This document shows positions 9,581-20,737 of a stretch of DNA of 62,072 nucleotides, in pieces (the stretch's first letter is position 1; every line of letters starts with the position of its first letter). The DNA lies in NCBI RefSeq assembly GCF_001427285.1, contig NZ_LMFV01000013.1, forward strand, positions 1-62,072, read 5' to 3'. This DNA comes from Mesorhizobium sp. Root552 (GTDB lineage Bacteria; Pseudomonadota; Alphaproteobacteria; Rhizobiales; Rhizobiaceae). The notes under the pieces were generated by a model. It had not been told where the DNA came from, made no database searches, and was given only the letters and a program-made list of their open reading frames with translations. The translations under genes were made by a program, and so were the position numbers.

Positions 9581-10156
9581 ATGAGTACGACCATTGTCCC
9601 GGTTACGTCTGAGCGCTGGCCGGATTTCGAGGATTTGTTCGGCAAGCAGGGCGCCTGCTATGGCTGCTGGTGCACGCATTTTCGGCTGCCGCCGGCGGCG
9701 CGGCGCGAGAACGACCGCGAGCGTAACAAGGATCACATCCGGGCGCGGATCGAAGCCGGGCCGCCGCCCGGCCTTTTGGCCTTTCAGGATGGAAAGGCCG
9801 TCGGCTGGATGCAGATCGGTCCGCGAGCTGACGTGCCTGAATGGAACAATGCCGGCAGGGGTTCCGCGCCGCTTGAGCCGTCCGAGGCAGATGATCCTGA
9901 CGTTTGGGCGATTTCGTGTTTCTTCCTTCGCTCCAAGGCACGCGGGAAGGGGCTCACGCACCGGCTCGTCCAGGGCGGCGTGGAGTTTGCGCGCGATAAT
10001 GGCGCGCGGGTGCTGGAAGCATGCCCGATGGATCTCTCCCGCGATTCGCGTTCCATTGGGCTGTTTGTCGGCTCGACGCGGGTCTTCGAAAAGGCGGGCT
10101 TCCAACGCATGGTCGAACGTAAGGCCGGGCGGCCGCTCGTCCGGCTGGTGCTTTAG
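9581..10156 (+). CDS. GNAT-family N-acetyltransferase
   Basis: 191 residues, preceded by GGAGAG 6 nt before the ATG. The acetyl-CoA loop region appears as FFLRSKARGKGLTHRLVQ (near residues 111-128), the usual R/Q-x-x-G-x-G/A pattern, followed by EKAGFQRMVERKAGRP near the end. An early YGCWCTHFRLPP motif is typical of a GNAT subgroup of unknown substrate. It probably acetylates a small molecule or peptide amine in the cytoplasm. It is divergent from dinB and converges on aat. The fold is clear and the substrate is not. Confidence 0.75.
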   Translation: MSTTIVPVTSERWPDFEDLFGKQGACYGCWCTHFRLPPAARRENDRERNKDHIRARIEAGPPPGLLAFQDGKAVGWMQIGPRADVPEWNNAGRGSAPLEPSEADDPDVWAISCFFLRSKARGKGLTHRLVQGGVEFARDNGARVLEACPMDLSRDSRSIGLFVGSTRVFEKAGFQRMVERKAGRPLVRLVL

Positions 10157-10187
10157 CGCCTGTGGCTGTTCCGCGAAGGCAGGCCTT

Positions 10188-10805
10188 TCAAGGGTTGAAG
10201 CTTGCCGTCCCTTCCAGAGCCTCGGTCAGCATTTTTTCATATCTGCCGCGTGGCACGTCGATGGCGCCGAAGCGTTTCAGGTGCTCGGTGGTGAACTGTG
10301 TGTCCAACAGCGCGAAACCGTGCTGGTTCAGGCGCTCTACCAGCTGGACGAGACACACTTTCGAGGCGTCCGTTTCTTTCGAGAACATGCTTTCGCCAAA
10401 GAAAACCCGGCCAAGCGATACACCATAGAGACCGCCTACCAGTTGCCCGTCGCGCCAGGCCTCGACCGAATGGCAGTGCCCCATCCGATGAAGTTGCACA
10501 TAGGCTTCGCGGATCGGGCCGTTGATCCAGGTCGAGGTCCGCTCTTCGCGTTTTTCCGCGCAGGCGTCGATCACCGCTTCGAAATCGAAATCGAAGCGTA
10601 TATCGAACTGATTCCTGCGGATCGTCCTGGAGAGGCTTTTGGGGACATGAAACGCGTCCAGCGGGATGATGCCGCGCGTTTCAGGCCGCACCCAGAACAC
10701 TTCCGGGTCCGTGGCGCTTTCTGCCATCGGAAACACACCGGAAGCGTAAGCCTTCAACAGAAGGTCGGTCGGTATTCGAAAACCCGGAGCGAATGGACGG
10801 GTCAT
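10188..10805 (-). CDS. aat: Leucyl/phenylalanyl-tRNA-protein transferase
   Basis: 205 residues from the ATG at 10805 ([20 protein letters not shown]). It transfers Leu or Phe from tRNA to N-terminal Arg/Lys of proteins, creating N-degrons for ClpS/ClpAP. The family blocks [23 protein letters not shown] and [19 protein letters not shown] are all present. The start lies 8 bp after the accC stop, so it is probably co-transcribed as the last gene of aroQ-accB-accC-aat. A longer reading from 10847 would overlap accC and is not needed. Confidence 0.93.
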   Translation of the reverse strand: MTRPFAPGFRIPTDLLLKAYASGVFPMAESATDPEVFWVRPETRGIIPLDAFHVPKSLSRTIRRNQFDIRFDFDFEAVIDACAEKREERTSTWINGPIREAYVQLHRMGHCHSVEAWRDGQLVGGLYGVSLGRVFFGESMFSKETDASKVCLVQLVERLNQHGFALLDTQFTTEHLKRFGAIDVPRGRYEKMLTEALEGTASFNP

Positions 10806-10813
10806 CTTTGTTT

Positions 10814-12157
<1,344 letters not shown>

Positions 12158-12168
12158 CCCGGGCAGGC

Positions 12169-12636
12169 CTACTCGATCACGACCAGCGGCATGCCGAACT
12201 CGACCGGCTGCCCATCTTCGATCAGTATGGCGGTGACCGTGCCCGAGCGCGGCGACGGAATCTGGTTCATCGTCTTCATCGCCTCGATGATCAGCAGGGT
12301 TTGCCCTTCCTTGACCGCCTGCCCGACCTCGATGAACGCCTTGGCGTCAGGCGATGGGGCAAGGTAGGCGGTTCCCACCATCGGCGAAGGCACTGCGTTC
12401 TTCGAGTCGGCTGCCGGGGCGGCGGCTACCGGCGCGCCTGCGGGGGCAGACTGCACCGGGGACGGCGCATAGATCGGCTGCGGTGCGATTGCAGCGTGAA
12501 CGGCCTGGGTCTGGCGCGAAACGCGTACCTTGAAGTCACCGAGTTCGACTTCGATCTCGGTCAGGTTGGTGTCGTTCAGTATGCCCGCCAGATCGCGGAT
12601 CAGTTCCTGGTCGACACCGGTTTTCTTCGTAGTCAT
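12169..12636 (-). CDS. accB: Acetyl-CoA carboxylase biotin carboxyl carrier protein
   Basis: 155 residues. A short helical N-terminal region is followed by an Ala/Pro-rich flexible linker (about 45-80) and the C-terminal biotinyl domain. The biotinylation motif is EAMKTMN with Lys121, the usual form for housekeeping BCCP. It carries carboxybiotin between AccC and the carboxyltransferase. It sits between aroQ (28 bp upstream) and accC (11 bp downstream), a common aroQ-accB-accC operon order in alphaproteobacteria. Confidence 0.97.
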   Translation of the reverse strand: MTTKKTGVDQELIRDLAGILNDTNLTEIEVELGDFKVRVSRQTQAVHAAIAPQPIYAPSPVQSAPAGAPVAAAPAADSKNAVPSPMVGTAYLAPSPDAKAFIEVGQAVKEGQTLLIIEAMKTMNQIPSPRSGTVTAILIEDGQPVEFGMPLVVIE

Positions 12637-12664
12637 CGTTGAGCCTTCTTGTTTAAAGCGCCGG

Positions 12665-13099
12665 TCAAACCCGCGCGGCCAGCGCTTGTAGCGCCAGGGT
12701 GTAGCCGAGCGGGCCGAAGCCGCAAATCATGCCGACCGCGTAAGGCGCGACCTTGGAGACGTGGCGGAATGGTTCGCGAGCGTGAATGTTGGAAAGATGA
12801 ACCTCCACGACCGGCAACGGTGCGGCTGCCCGTATGGCGTCGTGGATGGCGATCGAAGTGTGGGTGTAGGCGCCTGCATTGAGCACCAGCCCAACCGCTG
12901 CCTGCGAGGCTTCCTGTATCCAGTCGACAAGTGCGCCTTCATGGTTGGACTGGCGGAAATCCACCTCAAGTCCAAGCGCGGAACCGGCCTTGCGGCAGTC
13001 GGCGCCAATGTCGTCCAGCGTCTGCGTGCCATAGATGGAGGGCTCGCGCTTGCCGAGCATGTTCAGATTGGGACCGTTTAAAACGAAAACCGTTTTCAA
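12665..13099 (-). CDS. aroQ: 3-dehydroquinate dehydratase, type II
   Basis: 144 residues from a TTG start ([16 protein letters not shown]), with AAAGG-type sequence upstream in the transcript. It dehydrates 3-dehydroquinate to 3-dehydroshikimate in the shikimate pathway as a soluble dodecamer. Family marks are [14 protein letters not shown] with the catalytic Tyr, [22 protein letters not shown], and [15 protein letters not shown] with the catalytic His and substrate-binding residues. It is the first gene of the accB-accC-aat run; 142 bp separate it from the dsbA-like gene. Confidence 0.96.
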   Translation of the reverse strand: MKTVFVLNGPNLNMLGKREPSIYGTQTLDDIGADCRKAGSALGLEVDFRQSNHEGALVDWIQEASQAAVGLVLNAGAYTHTSIAIHDAIRAAAPLPVVEVHLSNIHAREPFRHVSKVAPYAVGMICGFGPLGYTLALQALAARV

Positions 13100-13241
13100 A
13101 AATACCGACCTTTCCCGACGCAGACCGTAACCGGTGCGCCGGACCCTCTATAATGGGCATAGACCCCTGCGAAAAGAGCGCAAGTACCTTCTTTGCCTGT
13201 CCACAGAGGCAAACAAGATGGCGAAACTGTGCTGGCTGGGT

Positions 13242-14048
13242 TTAGAGCGCTGCTTTTGCTTCGGCGATCTTTTCCGCAAGCACTTCAGGACCCAGCGCGC
13301 CGAACACCACCTCGTTGCCGATGACGTAGGACGGCGTGCCGGTGATCGCCAGCTTGTTGGCCAGATCGTAGGTCTTGGAGAGCGCCTCGATAATGGAGGG
13401 GTCCTGCATCTTGGCGCGCAGTTCGGCTTCGTCGGCGCCGAGTGAAAGAGCGACCTTGAGAGCTGTCGCCTCGGTTGCGCGGCCCTGGCCGCCCAGCAGC
13501 GTGTTGTGGAATTCGCCGTACTTCTCCGGCATCATCAGGTGGAAGGCCATCGAAACGACGCTGGCCTTTTGCGAGTCGGGGCTGAGGATGGGGAATTCCT
13601 TGAGCACGAAGCGCAGTTCCGGGTCCGCCGCTGTCAGCGTGCGCATGTCTTCCATGGCGCGTTTGCAGAAGCCGCAATTGTAGTCGTAGAACTCCACGAT
13701 CGTGACCTTGCCCTTGGGATTGCCGACAACACCGTCAAAGGTCGAGTTGAAGATTTCGTCCTTGTTGTCCTCGATGACGCCAAGGCTGGCGAGGCGCTGC
13801 TCTTCCTTCTGCTTGACTTCAAGTGCTTCCTGCACTTCCAGCAGCACTTCAGGGTTCTTCAGCAGATAGTCGCGGATGATACCTTCGACTTCGGCGCGGT
13901 CGATCTTCGATTCGACCGGGGCGGCCTCAGCCTGGCTGACCGCGTCTTCGGCGTTTGCCGCCTGCGGGGCGATGGCAATGGAACCGAGCGCCAACATTGC
14001 AAATCCAAGAGCGGTTCCGGCGGTGCCGAGCAGAATTGCCTTTTTCAT
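13242..14048 (-). CDS. DsbA-family thiol:disulfide oxidoreductase (Com1-like)
   Basis: 268 residues from the ATG at 14048, with GGGAC upstream. A signal peptide runs MKKAILLG to about AANA (33), so it is periplasmic. A helical N-terminal extension (45-95) precedes a DsbA/thioredoxin fold with the active site C125-G-F-C128 (YDYNCGFCKRAM). A cis-Pro loop is present (ITGTPSYVIG). The N-terminal extension is the Com1/ScsC-like type, which can oligomerise, so it could act as an isomerase or oxidase. It starts 41 bp downstream of the M48 protease gene and is likely co-transcribed with it. Confidence 0.9.
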   Translation of the reverse strand: MKKAILLGTAGTALGFAMLALGSIAIAPQAANAEDAVSQAEAAPVESKIDRAEVEGIIRDYLLKNPEVLLEVQEALEVKQKEEQRLASLGVIEDNKDEIFNSTFDGVVGNPKGKVTIVEFYDYNCGFCKRAMEDMRTLTAADPELRFVLKEFPILSPDSQKASVVSMAFHLMMPEKYGEFHNTLLGGQGRATEATALKVALSLGADEAELRAKMQDPSIIEALSKTYDLANKLAITGTPSYVIGNEVVFGALGPEVLAEKIAEAKAAL

Positions 14049-14089
14049 CGTGATTTGTCCCTTGTCAGTTCCACTCGCAGCCGCGAAGC

Positions 14090-15490
14090 CTATTTCTTCT
14101 TGGCCGATTTGCCTTGATTGATGATGTCCTGGGCGCGAAGCCAAGCCGGTGAGCCGGGCTGAAGGCGCTGTTGCGCGCGTGCCGCAAAAATCGCGGCATC
14201 CTTGTATGCGCCGGAATAATAGTGCCCCTCGGCGGTTGCAAGGTCGGCATCGGCAACATCGCCCAACATGCCGTAGGCCTGGGCGAGGTAGCGATAGCCG
14301 GAAGCGTTCTCGCGGTCCCGCTCCAGACCGTTGTTGATCTGGGCAACAGCCTTTTTCAGCGAATCCGGTGTTCCCACCGCAAGCAGGGCCTGCCCGTAGG
14401 TGACGGACAGCAACCCGGCCTTGGCCGGGTCGAGGCTGACCGCCTTCGCATACGCCGTTGCCGCGTCCTTGGGCTTGTTGGCCTTCATAAGGATGTCGCC
14501 GCGCAATTCCTGGAAGTAGGGGTTCTTGGGCTGCGCCTTTATCAATGCGTCCGTCTTGGCCAACGCGGAATTCAGGCTGCCGAAAAGATAGGTGGACTGG
14601 GCGTCGCCATATTTCGAGGCGAGGCTGCCCGGATCCTTCTGGATCATGCGCGACACTGCGGCCTGGCCATCGGTGTAGACCGCAATTTTCATGCGCATCA
14701 TGTCGTGGCGCTGTTGCAGGGCAGGCGGGTCAACCTTGTCGAAATATGGGCTTTTCTGGATGAGTGTCTGCAGGTTCGAGATGCGATCCTGCGGCATGGG
14801 ATGGCTGATGCGATAGGGGTCGACCTGAGCGCCCGACAGCGACAAGGCACTTTGGAAACGCTCGAACGTCTTCAACATGCCGCGGCCTGACTGGCCTGTC
14901 GCGTCGAGATAGGTGATGGCCGAGCGGTCGGCGGTGATCTCTTCGCCGCGTTGGTAGGTCAGCAATGTGCGGCGGGCAAATTCGCTGCCGCCGGTAGCCA
15001 GCCCCATGCCGACGCCGGCCAAGCCCCTGCTATCGGTTGCGCCGCCCGCCACGATTGCACCGGCGCCAAGCAGGCCGGCGACGATCGCCATGGTCTTGGC
15101 GCGCTCTAATTGGTCGCGAAGCCGCTGCTGGTGGCCGCCGGCAAGGTGACCGGCCTCGTGGGCGATGACGCCGATGATCTCGTTGGGCGTTCCGGCCTGC
15201 AGCAAAGCGCCGGTGTTGATGAACATGCGCCGCCCGGCAACGAAAGCGTTGAAGCTCTTGTCGTTGACGAGAATGATCTCGATACCAGCCTTTGACAGGC
15301 CGGCCGCCTTGAAGATGGGCCGCGCGTAGTCGCGCACCAGCGCCTCGATTTCGGCGTCACGGACCACGGGCACATTCTGGGCAAAAGCCTGCATCGAAGC
15401 CGCAAAGGCCATCGCCAGTCCGAGAGACAGCGTTGCAACCGATCGGCTGGCCTTGGCCAGCCGCAAAGCAGGGCGCGGCAGCTTCATCAT
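14090..15490 (-). CDS. M48-family periplasmic metalloprotease with TPR repeats (BepA-like)
   Basis: 466 residues from the ATG pair at 15490/15487. A signal peptide ends near AFA-QN (37/38). The protease domain has the zincin motif H111-E-A-G-H115 (GVIAHEAGHLAGG). The C-terminal part from about 300 is TPR-like (PYFQELRGDILMKANKPKDA, LDPAKAGLLSVTYGQALLAVG). The architecture matches E. coli BepA/YfgC, which helps assemble or degrade LptD and other outer-membrane proteins. Its proximity to a DsbA-like oxidoreductase fits envelope protein quality control, since LptD needs disulfides; that link is inference. It is divergent from the aminotransferase gene. Confidence 0.9.
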   Translation of the reverse strand: MMKLPRPALRLAKASRSVATLSLGLAMAFAASMQAFAQNVPVVRDAEIEALVRDYARPIFKAAGLSKAGIEIILVNDKSFNAFVAGRRMFINTGALLQAGTPNEIIGVIAHEAGHLAGGHQQRLRDQLERAKTMAIVAGLLGAGAIVAGGATDSRGLAGVGMGLATGGSEFARRTLLTYQRGEEITADRSAITYLDATGQSGRGMLKTFERFQSALSLSGAQVDPYRISHPMPQDRISNLQTLIQKSPYFDKVDPPALQQRHDMMRMKIAVYTDGQAAVSRMIQKDPGSLASKYGDAQSTYLFGSLNSALAKTDALIKAQPKNPYFQELRGDILMKANKPKDAATAYAKAVSLDPAKAGLLSVTYGQALLAVGTPDSLKKAVAQINNGLERDRENASGYRYLAQAYGMLGDVADADLATAEGHYYSGAYKDAAIFAARAQQRLQPGSPAWLRAQDIINQGKSAKKK

Positions 15491-15624
15491 TGTTCGTCCA
15501 CTGGTAGCTGAGCCTTCCTGGGATGAAAAGGCGGCGCTGACAAGTTCATCAACTTGTGATCCCCACAGCAATCGGGCAATTGTGCGGCGCTGGCGATCTT
15601 GGCCTGTCTGACGGGAGTTTGGAA

Positions 15625-16782
15625 TTGAAGCAAAAGGGAGTGTCGATTTCACGACGCGGTGAGGTTGAGCCGTTCCATGCCATGGATGTTCTGGCCGAAG
15701 CCAACAGGCTTATCGCTACGGGCGTGGATGTGGTTTCGATGGCTGTTGGCCAGCCTTCCGATCCGGCCCCACTGGCCGTCAGGGAAGCCGCGGCCGCTGC
15801 CTTGAAGCGCGGACGCATCGGCTACACCGACGCGCTCGGGCTGTCGGGCCTGCGCGCGGCAATCGCGCGCCACTATGGCGAACATTACGGCATCGACATT
15901 GCCCCGTCGCGCATCGCGGTCACCACCGGATCGTCGGCGGCCTTCAATCTCGCTTTTCTGGCGATGTTCGATGCCGGCGACAGGGTGGCCATCGCTGCAC
16001 CTGGCTATCCGGCCTACCGCAACATCATGGCAGCGCTCGGCATCGAGGTGGTCGAAATCGAACTCGAGGGCGCCGCTTATCTGCACGCCGAGCATTTGCG
16101 GACCGCTCATGCCAAAAAACCCTTGAAAGGCGCGTTGTTTGCGAGCCCGGCCAACCCCACAGGCGCTGTCGTTCCAGAAAACGAGCTTGCAGCGCTGGTC
16201 GCGACCGCCGATGAGTTGGGCATCTCGCTGATTTCCGACGAAATCTATCATCGGCTGGCCTATACCGCGCCCGATAGTACCGCGCTTGCCTACAGTTCGG
16301 ACGTCACAGTCATCAACTCATTTTCCAAATACTACTGCATGACCGGCTGGCGTGTTGGCTGGATGGTCCTGCCTGAGAAGCTGGTGCGTCCCGTCGAGCG
16401 TATAGCGCAGAGCCTTTACATTTCCGCTCCGGAGTTGTCGCAGCTCGCCGCCATCGAGGCCTTCAAGGCGACCGATGAGCTCGAAGTGGTAAAATCGCGC
16501 TATGCCGCGAACCGCGAATTGCTGATGAAGCGGCTGCCGGAGCTTGGCTTTCCGCTCGCCGCTCCCATGGATGGCGCCTTCTATGCCTTTTGCGACGTGA
16601 CACGCCATACCAACGACAGCATGGCGTTCGCCAAGCGCATGCTGGCAGAAGCGCATGTGGCAGCAACGCCTGGCCGCGATTTTGATCCGCTCCAGGGGCA
16701 GCGCACCATGCGTTTTTCCTATGCAGGCAGCTACAACGAAATGGTCGAAGCGATGGCTCGCATCGAGCGCTGGCTGAAATAG
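15625..16782 (+). CDS. PLP-dependent class I/II aminotransferase
   Basis: About 385 residues. The PLP-binding lysine region is VINSFSKYYCMTGWRVGWM (Ser-x-x-Lys), preceded by SPANPTGAV and ISDEIYHRL with the cofactor-contacting Asn and Asp. The fold is type I, close to aspartate/aromatic aminotransferases; the substrate is unknown. The start is uncertain. The family N terminus SISRRGEVEPFHAMDVL must be included. TTG at 15625 has GGGAG 7 nt upstream, while GTG at 15640 has poor spacing and GTG at 15556 has no ribosome site. It is followed 15 bp later by glsA, so the two probably act in amino-acid nitrogen metabolism together. Confidence 0.88.
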   Translation: MKQKGVSISRRGEVEPFHAMDVLAEANRLIATGVDVVSMAVGQPSDPAPLAVREAAAAALKRGRIGYTDALGLSGLRAAIARHYGEHYGIDIAPSRIAVTTGSSAAFNLAFLAMFDAGDRVAIAAPGYPAYRNIMAALGIEVVEIELEGAAYLHAEHLRTAHAKKPLKGALFASPANPTGAVVPENELAALVATADELGISLISDEIYHRLAYTAPDSTALAYSSDVTVINSFSKYYCMTGWRVGWMVLPEKLVRPVERIAQSLYISAPELSQLAAIEAFKATDELEVVKSRYAANRELLMKRLPELGFPLAAPMDGAFYAFCDVTRHTNDSMAFAKRMLAEAHVAATPGRDFDPLQGQRTMRFSYAGSYNEMVEAMARIERWLK

Positions 16783-16797
16783 GCGAGGGGGCGCACC

Positions 16798-17721
16798 TTG
16801 TCGGATCTGCAACGCATACTGGATGAAATCACCGCCGAGATGGCCGAACGGTCCGATCGGGGCGAGGTTGCCAGCTATATTCCGCAGCTTGGCGAGATCG
16901 ATCCGGGCAAGTTCGGCATCGCCGTGACGACCAGCGACGGCGCAGTCTTCACGGCAGGCGACGCGCATGAAGCATTTTCGATCCAGAGCATTTCCAAGGT
17001 GTTCACGCTGACGCTAGCGCTTGGCAAAGTGGGGGATGCCTTGTGGAAGCGGGTCGGGCGCGAACCGTCAGGCAATCCTTTCAATTCGATCGTCCAGCTC
17101 GAGCGCGAGGCGGGTATCCCGCGCAATCCCTTCATCAACGCCGGCGCCATCGTCATCGCCGATGTCCTGCTGGCCGGTCACCAGCCGCGCGAAGCAATCG
17201 GCGAAATCCTGCGTTTTGTGCAGTATCTTGCCGACGATGACACCATCGTCATCGATCATGAGGTGGCCGCCTCGGAACAGGCGACCGGATTTCGTAACGT
17301 CGCGCTTGCGAACTACATGAAATCCTTCGGCAATCTGCACCATTCGCCTGAACTGGCGCTCGGTGTCTATTTCCATCATTGCGCCATTGCGATGGATTGC
17401 CGGCAACTGGCGCTGGCTGGCCGCTTTCTCGCCAATGGCGGCAAGAGCGGCGGCTATTCCGTCGTCTCGCAAGAGCGGGCGCGGCGCATCAGCGCCTTGA
17501 TGCTGACCTGCGGCCACTATGACGGCTCCGGCGATTTCGCCTTTCGCGTCGGCATTCCCGGCAAGAGCGGCGTTGGCGGCGGCATCCTGGGCGTCGTGCC
17601 CGGTGCTGCATCGGTCGCCGTCTGGTCGCCGGGCCTCAACAGAAGCGGCAACTCCCAGCTTGGTTCGATTGCGCTGGAAAGGCTTGCCAGGGCGATGAAC
17701 TGGTCGATCTTTGCCGCCTGA
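16798..17721 (+). CDS. glsA: Glutaminase
   Basis: 307 residues from a TTG start preceded by AGGCGAGGGGG. It hydrolyses L-glutamine to glutamate and ammonia; serine-dependent, beta-lactamase-like fold. The catalytic S-x-x-K is S64-I-S-K67 ([11 protein letters not shown]); [22 protein letters not shown] and [14 protein letters not shown] are the other family blocks. The length is that of bacterial GlsA/YbaS/YneH enzymes. It follows the aminotransferase by 15 bp, suggesting an operon, and a strong hairpin terminator lies 50 bp after its stop. Confidence 0.95.
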   Translation: MSDLQRILDEITAEMAERSDRGEVASYIPQLGEIDPGKFGIAVTTSDGAVFTAGDAHEAFSIQSISKVFTLTLALGKVGDALWKRVGREPSGNPFNSIVQLEREAGIPRNPFINAGAIVIADVLLAGHQPREAIGEILRFVQYLADDDTIVIDHEVAASEQATGFRNVALANYMKSFGNLHHSPELALGVYFHHCAIAMDCRQLALAGRFLANGGKSGGYSVVSQERARRISALMLTCGHYDGSGDFAFRVGIPGKSGVGGGILGVVPGAASVAVWSPGLNRSGNSQLGSIALERLARAMNWSIFAA

Positions 17722-17770
17722 TCTTGGCCGCACGAGCGGTGGCCGATTCGACACCGGCTACCGAAAATCG

Positions 17771-17807
17771 AAAACCCCGCGCTATCATTACGATGGCGCG
17801 GGGTTTT
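17771..17807. terminator. Bidirectional intrinsic terminator between glsA and rne
   Basis: aaaaccccgcgc (17771-17782) pairs exactly with gcgcggggtttt (17796-17807) around a 13-nt loop. A on one side and T on the other allow it to stop both glsA (plus) and rne (minus). Confidence 0.85.
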
Positions 17808-17842
17808 CATGTTCCAGATGAGCGAGCTGGTCGCCGTGGAGC

Positions 17843-20737
17843 TTAGAAAAAGCCTTTCCGCTGCCACCATCCGCCGCGTTTCGGCTTGTCTTCCGCGGCC
17901 GGTTCGGCCGATTTATCTGCGGCGGTAGAGGAAACGACCGGGCTTGCCGGGGTTTCCGCTGCCGCAGCTATCGTCTTGCGACGGGTCGCGCGCGGCTTGG
18001 CCGATGCCTTTGCCGCCGGCTCTTTGGCGCTCTCTGCCGTTTCCGCAACGGGTTCTTCGGCCGGCGCTTTGTTCACCACTGCTGCCGCTGCATCGGCTTC
18101 GGCTGCGGCCTTCTTCGACTTGGTCGCGCGGCGCGGCTTCTTTGGCTTCTCGGCAACAGGCGCTTCTGCCTCTTCTGCCGCCTCAACCGTTGCGACCGCT
18201 TCTGTTGCGACCGGCTCTGCCTCGGCGGACGTATCCGCAACGACAGCTTCACTTTGAGCGACTTCACCCTCGGCAACGGCGCTCGCCTCGGCTTCGTCGT
18301 TTTCCTGGCGGTTGCGCTTGCCGCCGCGCTTGCCGCGCCGGCGTTTCTTGCCCTGCGCGTCGTCGCCCGCCTCAACAGCCTCGGCAGTCACGACCTCTGC
18401 GTCGGATTTTGCCTCTTCGGCCTCGCCGGAAGCTTCTGCTTCCTGTTCCGGCGTCGAAGCATCCGCGGCTTCGTTGGCGTTGGACTGGTCGCGTTCGCCG
18501 TGCTCGCGATCCTTGCCACCGCGCCGTCTGCGCCGTCTGCGGCGCTTGCGGTCGCGCTGGCCATCGCCATTTTCGTCGCCCGAACGCGCCTGCTGCTGCG
18601 CAGCTTGCGGCTGTTCGTTTTCCTCGTCAGCCTCGTCCTCGATGACGATCTCGTCCTCGGGTTCCTCCGGCTCGACATAGACGGGCTGCGGGCGTGCCTC
18701 GACGAAGCCTTCCGGCTTTTCGGCGATCGCGCCGCGCGCGATCACATAATGCTGCGACGCCACCGTTTCGTCGGTCTCAAGGGTGATCACCACGCCGAAG
18801 CGCTTTTCGAGGTCAACGAGCGTGCTGCGCTTGTGGTTTAGCACATAAAGCGCCGTCGACACCGGCGTGCGCACGGTGATGTGGCTGCGGGAATCCTTGA
18901 GCAGGAATTCCTCGATCGCGCGCACCACCATCAGCGCCACCGACGAATCGGAGCGCACATGGCCGGTGCCGCCGCAATGCGGGCACGGCTTCATCGTGGA
19001 TTCGAGCACGCTGGCACGGATGCGCTGGCGGCTCATCTCCAGCAGGCCGAAATGCGAGATGCGGCCGACCTGGATGCGGGCGCGGTCGTTCTTCAGGTGG
19101 TCCTTGAGCCGCTTTTCAACCGCACGGTTGTTGCGGTTTTCCTCCATGTCGATGAAGTCGATGACGATCAGGCCGGCCAGGTCGCGCAGTCGCAACTGGC
19201 GGGCCACTTCCTCGGCAGCTTCCAGGTTGGTGTGGAGCGCGGTTTCCTCGATCGAATGCTCCTTGGTGGAGCGTCCGGAGTTGACGTCGATGGAAACCAG
19301 CGCCTCGGTCTGGTTGATGATCAGATAGCCACCGCTTTTCAGCGTCACTTGCGGCTGCACCATGCGGTCGAGCTGCGCCTCGATGCCTGAGCGCACGAAG
19401 ATCGGCGTGGTGTCGCGATAGGGCTGCACGACCTTGGCATGGCTGGGCATCAGCATGCGCATGAAGTCCTTGGCCTCGCGATAGCCGTCCTCGCCGGCCA
19501 CCAGGACTTCGTCGATGTCCTTGTTGTAGAGGTCGCGCACCGAACGCTTGATGAGCGAGCCTTCCTCGTAGACGAGGGCAGGCGCGGTCGATTGCAGCGT
19601 CAGGTTGCGGACGTTTTCCCACAACCGCATCAGATATTCGTAGTCGCGCTTGATCTCGGCCTTGGTGCGGCTTTCGCCGGCGGTGCGCAAAATAACGCCC
19701 ATGCCCTGCGGTACCTCGAGATCGGCGACGACCTCCTTCAGGCGCTTGCGGTCCTGCGCGTTGGTGATCTTGCGCGAAATGCCGCCGCCGCGCGCCGTGT
19801 TGGGCATCAGCACCGAATAGCGGCCGGCAAGCGACAGGTACGTGGTCAGCGCTGCGCCCTTGTTGCCACGCTCTTCCTTGACGACCTGCACCAGCAGGAT
19901 CTGGCGGCGCTTGATGACCTCCTGGATCTTGTACTGGCGGCGCGCCGGCTTGCGGCGGTTGCGCACTTCCTCAAGCGCGTCCTCGGCGCCAACAGACTCG
20001 ACCTCATGTTCGTCGCCATGCGAGGACTGCACCTCTTCCAGCATGCCGCGATCATTGTCGTCGGAAGTCGCCTCGCTCGCCGCTTCCGGAACGGCTTCCG
20101 AAATCACGTCGGCGTCGACGCTGGCCGCAATGGTCGTCTTGGGACCCTCGTCGGCCTCATCGTCGGACCCTTCCGCCTTTGCCTCGGCCGCGCTGTCCTC
20201 GTCACCGGTGGACGAGGCCCCGGTTTCCGTGATCAGTTCGACGGTTTCAACGGTTTCGCTTGCGTCGTCACCGGCGTTTTCGCCAGCGCCGTCGTCGCCG
20301 TTTTCCCCGTCGGAGGCAGCTTCGGCAGCGTCACGCTTGTTTTCGCCACGGTCGCGGCTCTTGCCGCCGCGGCGTCGACCGCGCCTGCCGCGGTTGCGGT
20401 CCTGGCGTTCTTCGCCTTCGTGCTCTTCTTCGTTGTTTTCTTCTTCAGCCTCTTCGGCTTCGGCGCGCAAAAGCGCCTGCCGGTCGGCGACCGGAATCTG
20501 GTAGTAGTCGGGATGAATTTCGCTGAAGGCGAGAAAACCGTGCCGGTTTCCGCCATATTCGACGAAAGCCGCCTGGAGGGAAGGTTCTACGCGCGTTACG
20601 CGGGCTAGGTAGATGTTTCCTTTGAGCTGCTTTTTGTCCTGGGATTCAAAATCAAATTCTTCGATACGGTTACCGCGTACGACGACTACGCGTGTTTCCT
20701 CCGGGTGGGAGGCGTCTATCAGCATCTTGTTGGGCAT
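17843..20737 (-). CDS. rne: Ribonuclease E
   Basis: 964 residues, ribonuclease E/G family, the core endonuclease of the RNA degradosome. The S1 RNA-binding domain starts near residue 38 (GNIYLARVTRVEPSLQAAFVEYG). It is interrupted at about 90-260 by a long Glu/Asp/Ala-rich insertion and resumes at RRQYKIQEVIKRRQ. The catalytic core has LIVIDFIDMEENRN with the metal-binding Asp residues, and the Zn-link CPHCGGTG near 582. The C-terminal 300 residues are low-complexity, alternating basic (RRRRRRGG) and acidic/Ala-rich blocks, and would scaffold RNA and partners. It ends in WWQRKGFF, typical of alphaproteobacterial RNase E. Confidence 0.96.
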   Translation of the reverse strand: MPNKMLIDASHPEETRVVVVRGNRIEEFDFESQDKKQLKGNIYLARVTRVEPSLQAAFVEYGGNRHGFLAFSEIHPDYYQIPVADRQALLRAEAEEAEEENNEEEHEGEERQDRNRGRRGRRRGGKSRDRGENKRDAAEAASDGENGDDGAGENAGDDASETVETVELITETGASSTGDEDSAAEAKAEGSDDEADEGPKTTIAASVDADVISEAVPEAASEATSDDNDRGMLEEVQSSHGDEHEVESVGAEDALEEVRNRRKPARRQYKIQEVIKRRQILLVQVVKEERGNKGAALTTYLSLAGRYSVLMPNTARGGGISRKITNAQDRKRLKEVVADLEVPQGMGVILRTAGESRTKAEIKRDYEYLMRLWENVRNLTLQSTAPALVYEEGSLIKRSVRDLYNKDIDEVLVAGEDGYREAKDFMRMLMPSHAKVVQPYRDTTPIFVRSGIEAQLDRMVQPQVTLKSGGYLIINQTEALVSIDVNSGRSTKEHSIEETALHTNLEAAEEVARQLRLRDLAGLIVIDFIDMEENRNNRAVEKRLKDHLKNDRARIQVGRISHFGLLEMSRQRIRASVLESTMKPCPHCGGTGHVRSDSSVALMVVRAIEEFLLKDSRSHITVRTPVSTALYVLNHKRSTLVDLEKRFGVVITLETDETVASQHYVIARGAIAEKPEGFVEARPQPVYVEPEEPEDEIVIEDEADEENEQPQAAQQQARSGDENGDGQRDRKRRRRRRRRGGKDREHGERDQSNANEAADASTPEQEAEASGEAEEAKSDAEVVTAEAVEAGDDAQGKKRRRGKRGGKRNRQENDEAEASAVAEGEVAQSEAVVADTSAEAEPVATEAVATVEAAEEAEAPVAEKPKKPRRATKSKKAAAEADAAAAVVNKAPAEEPVAETAESAKEPAAKASAKPRATRRKTIAAAAETPASPVVSSTAADKSAEPAAEDKPKRGGWWQRKGFF

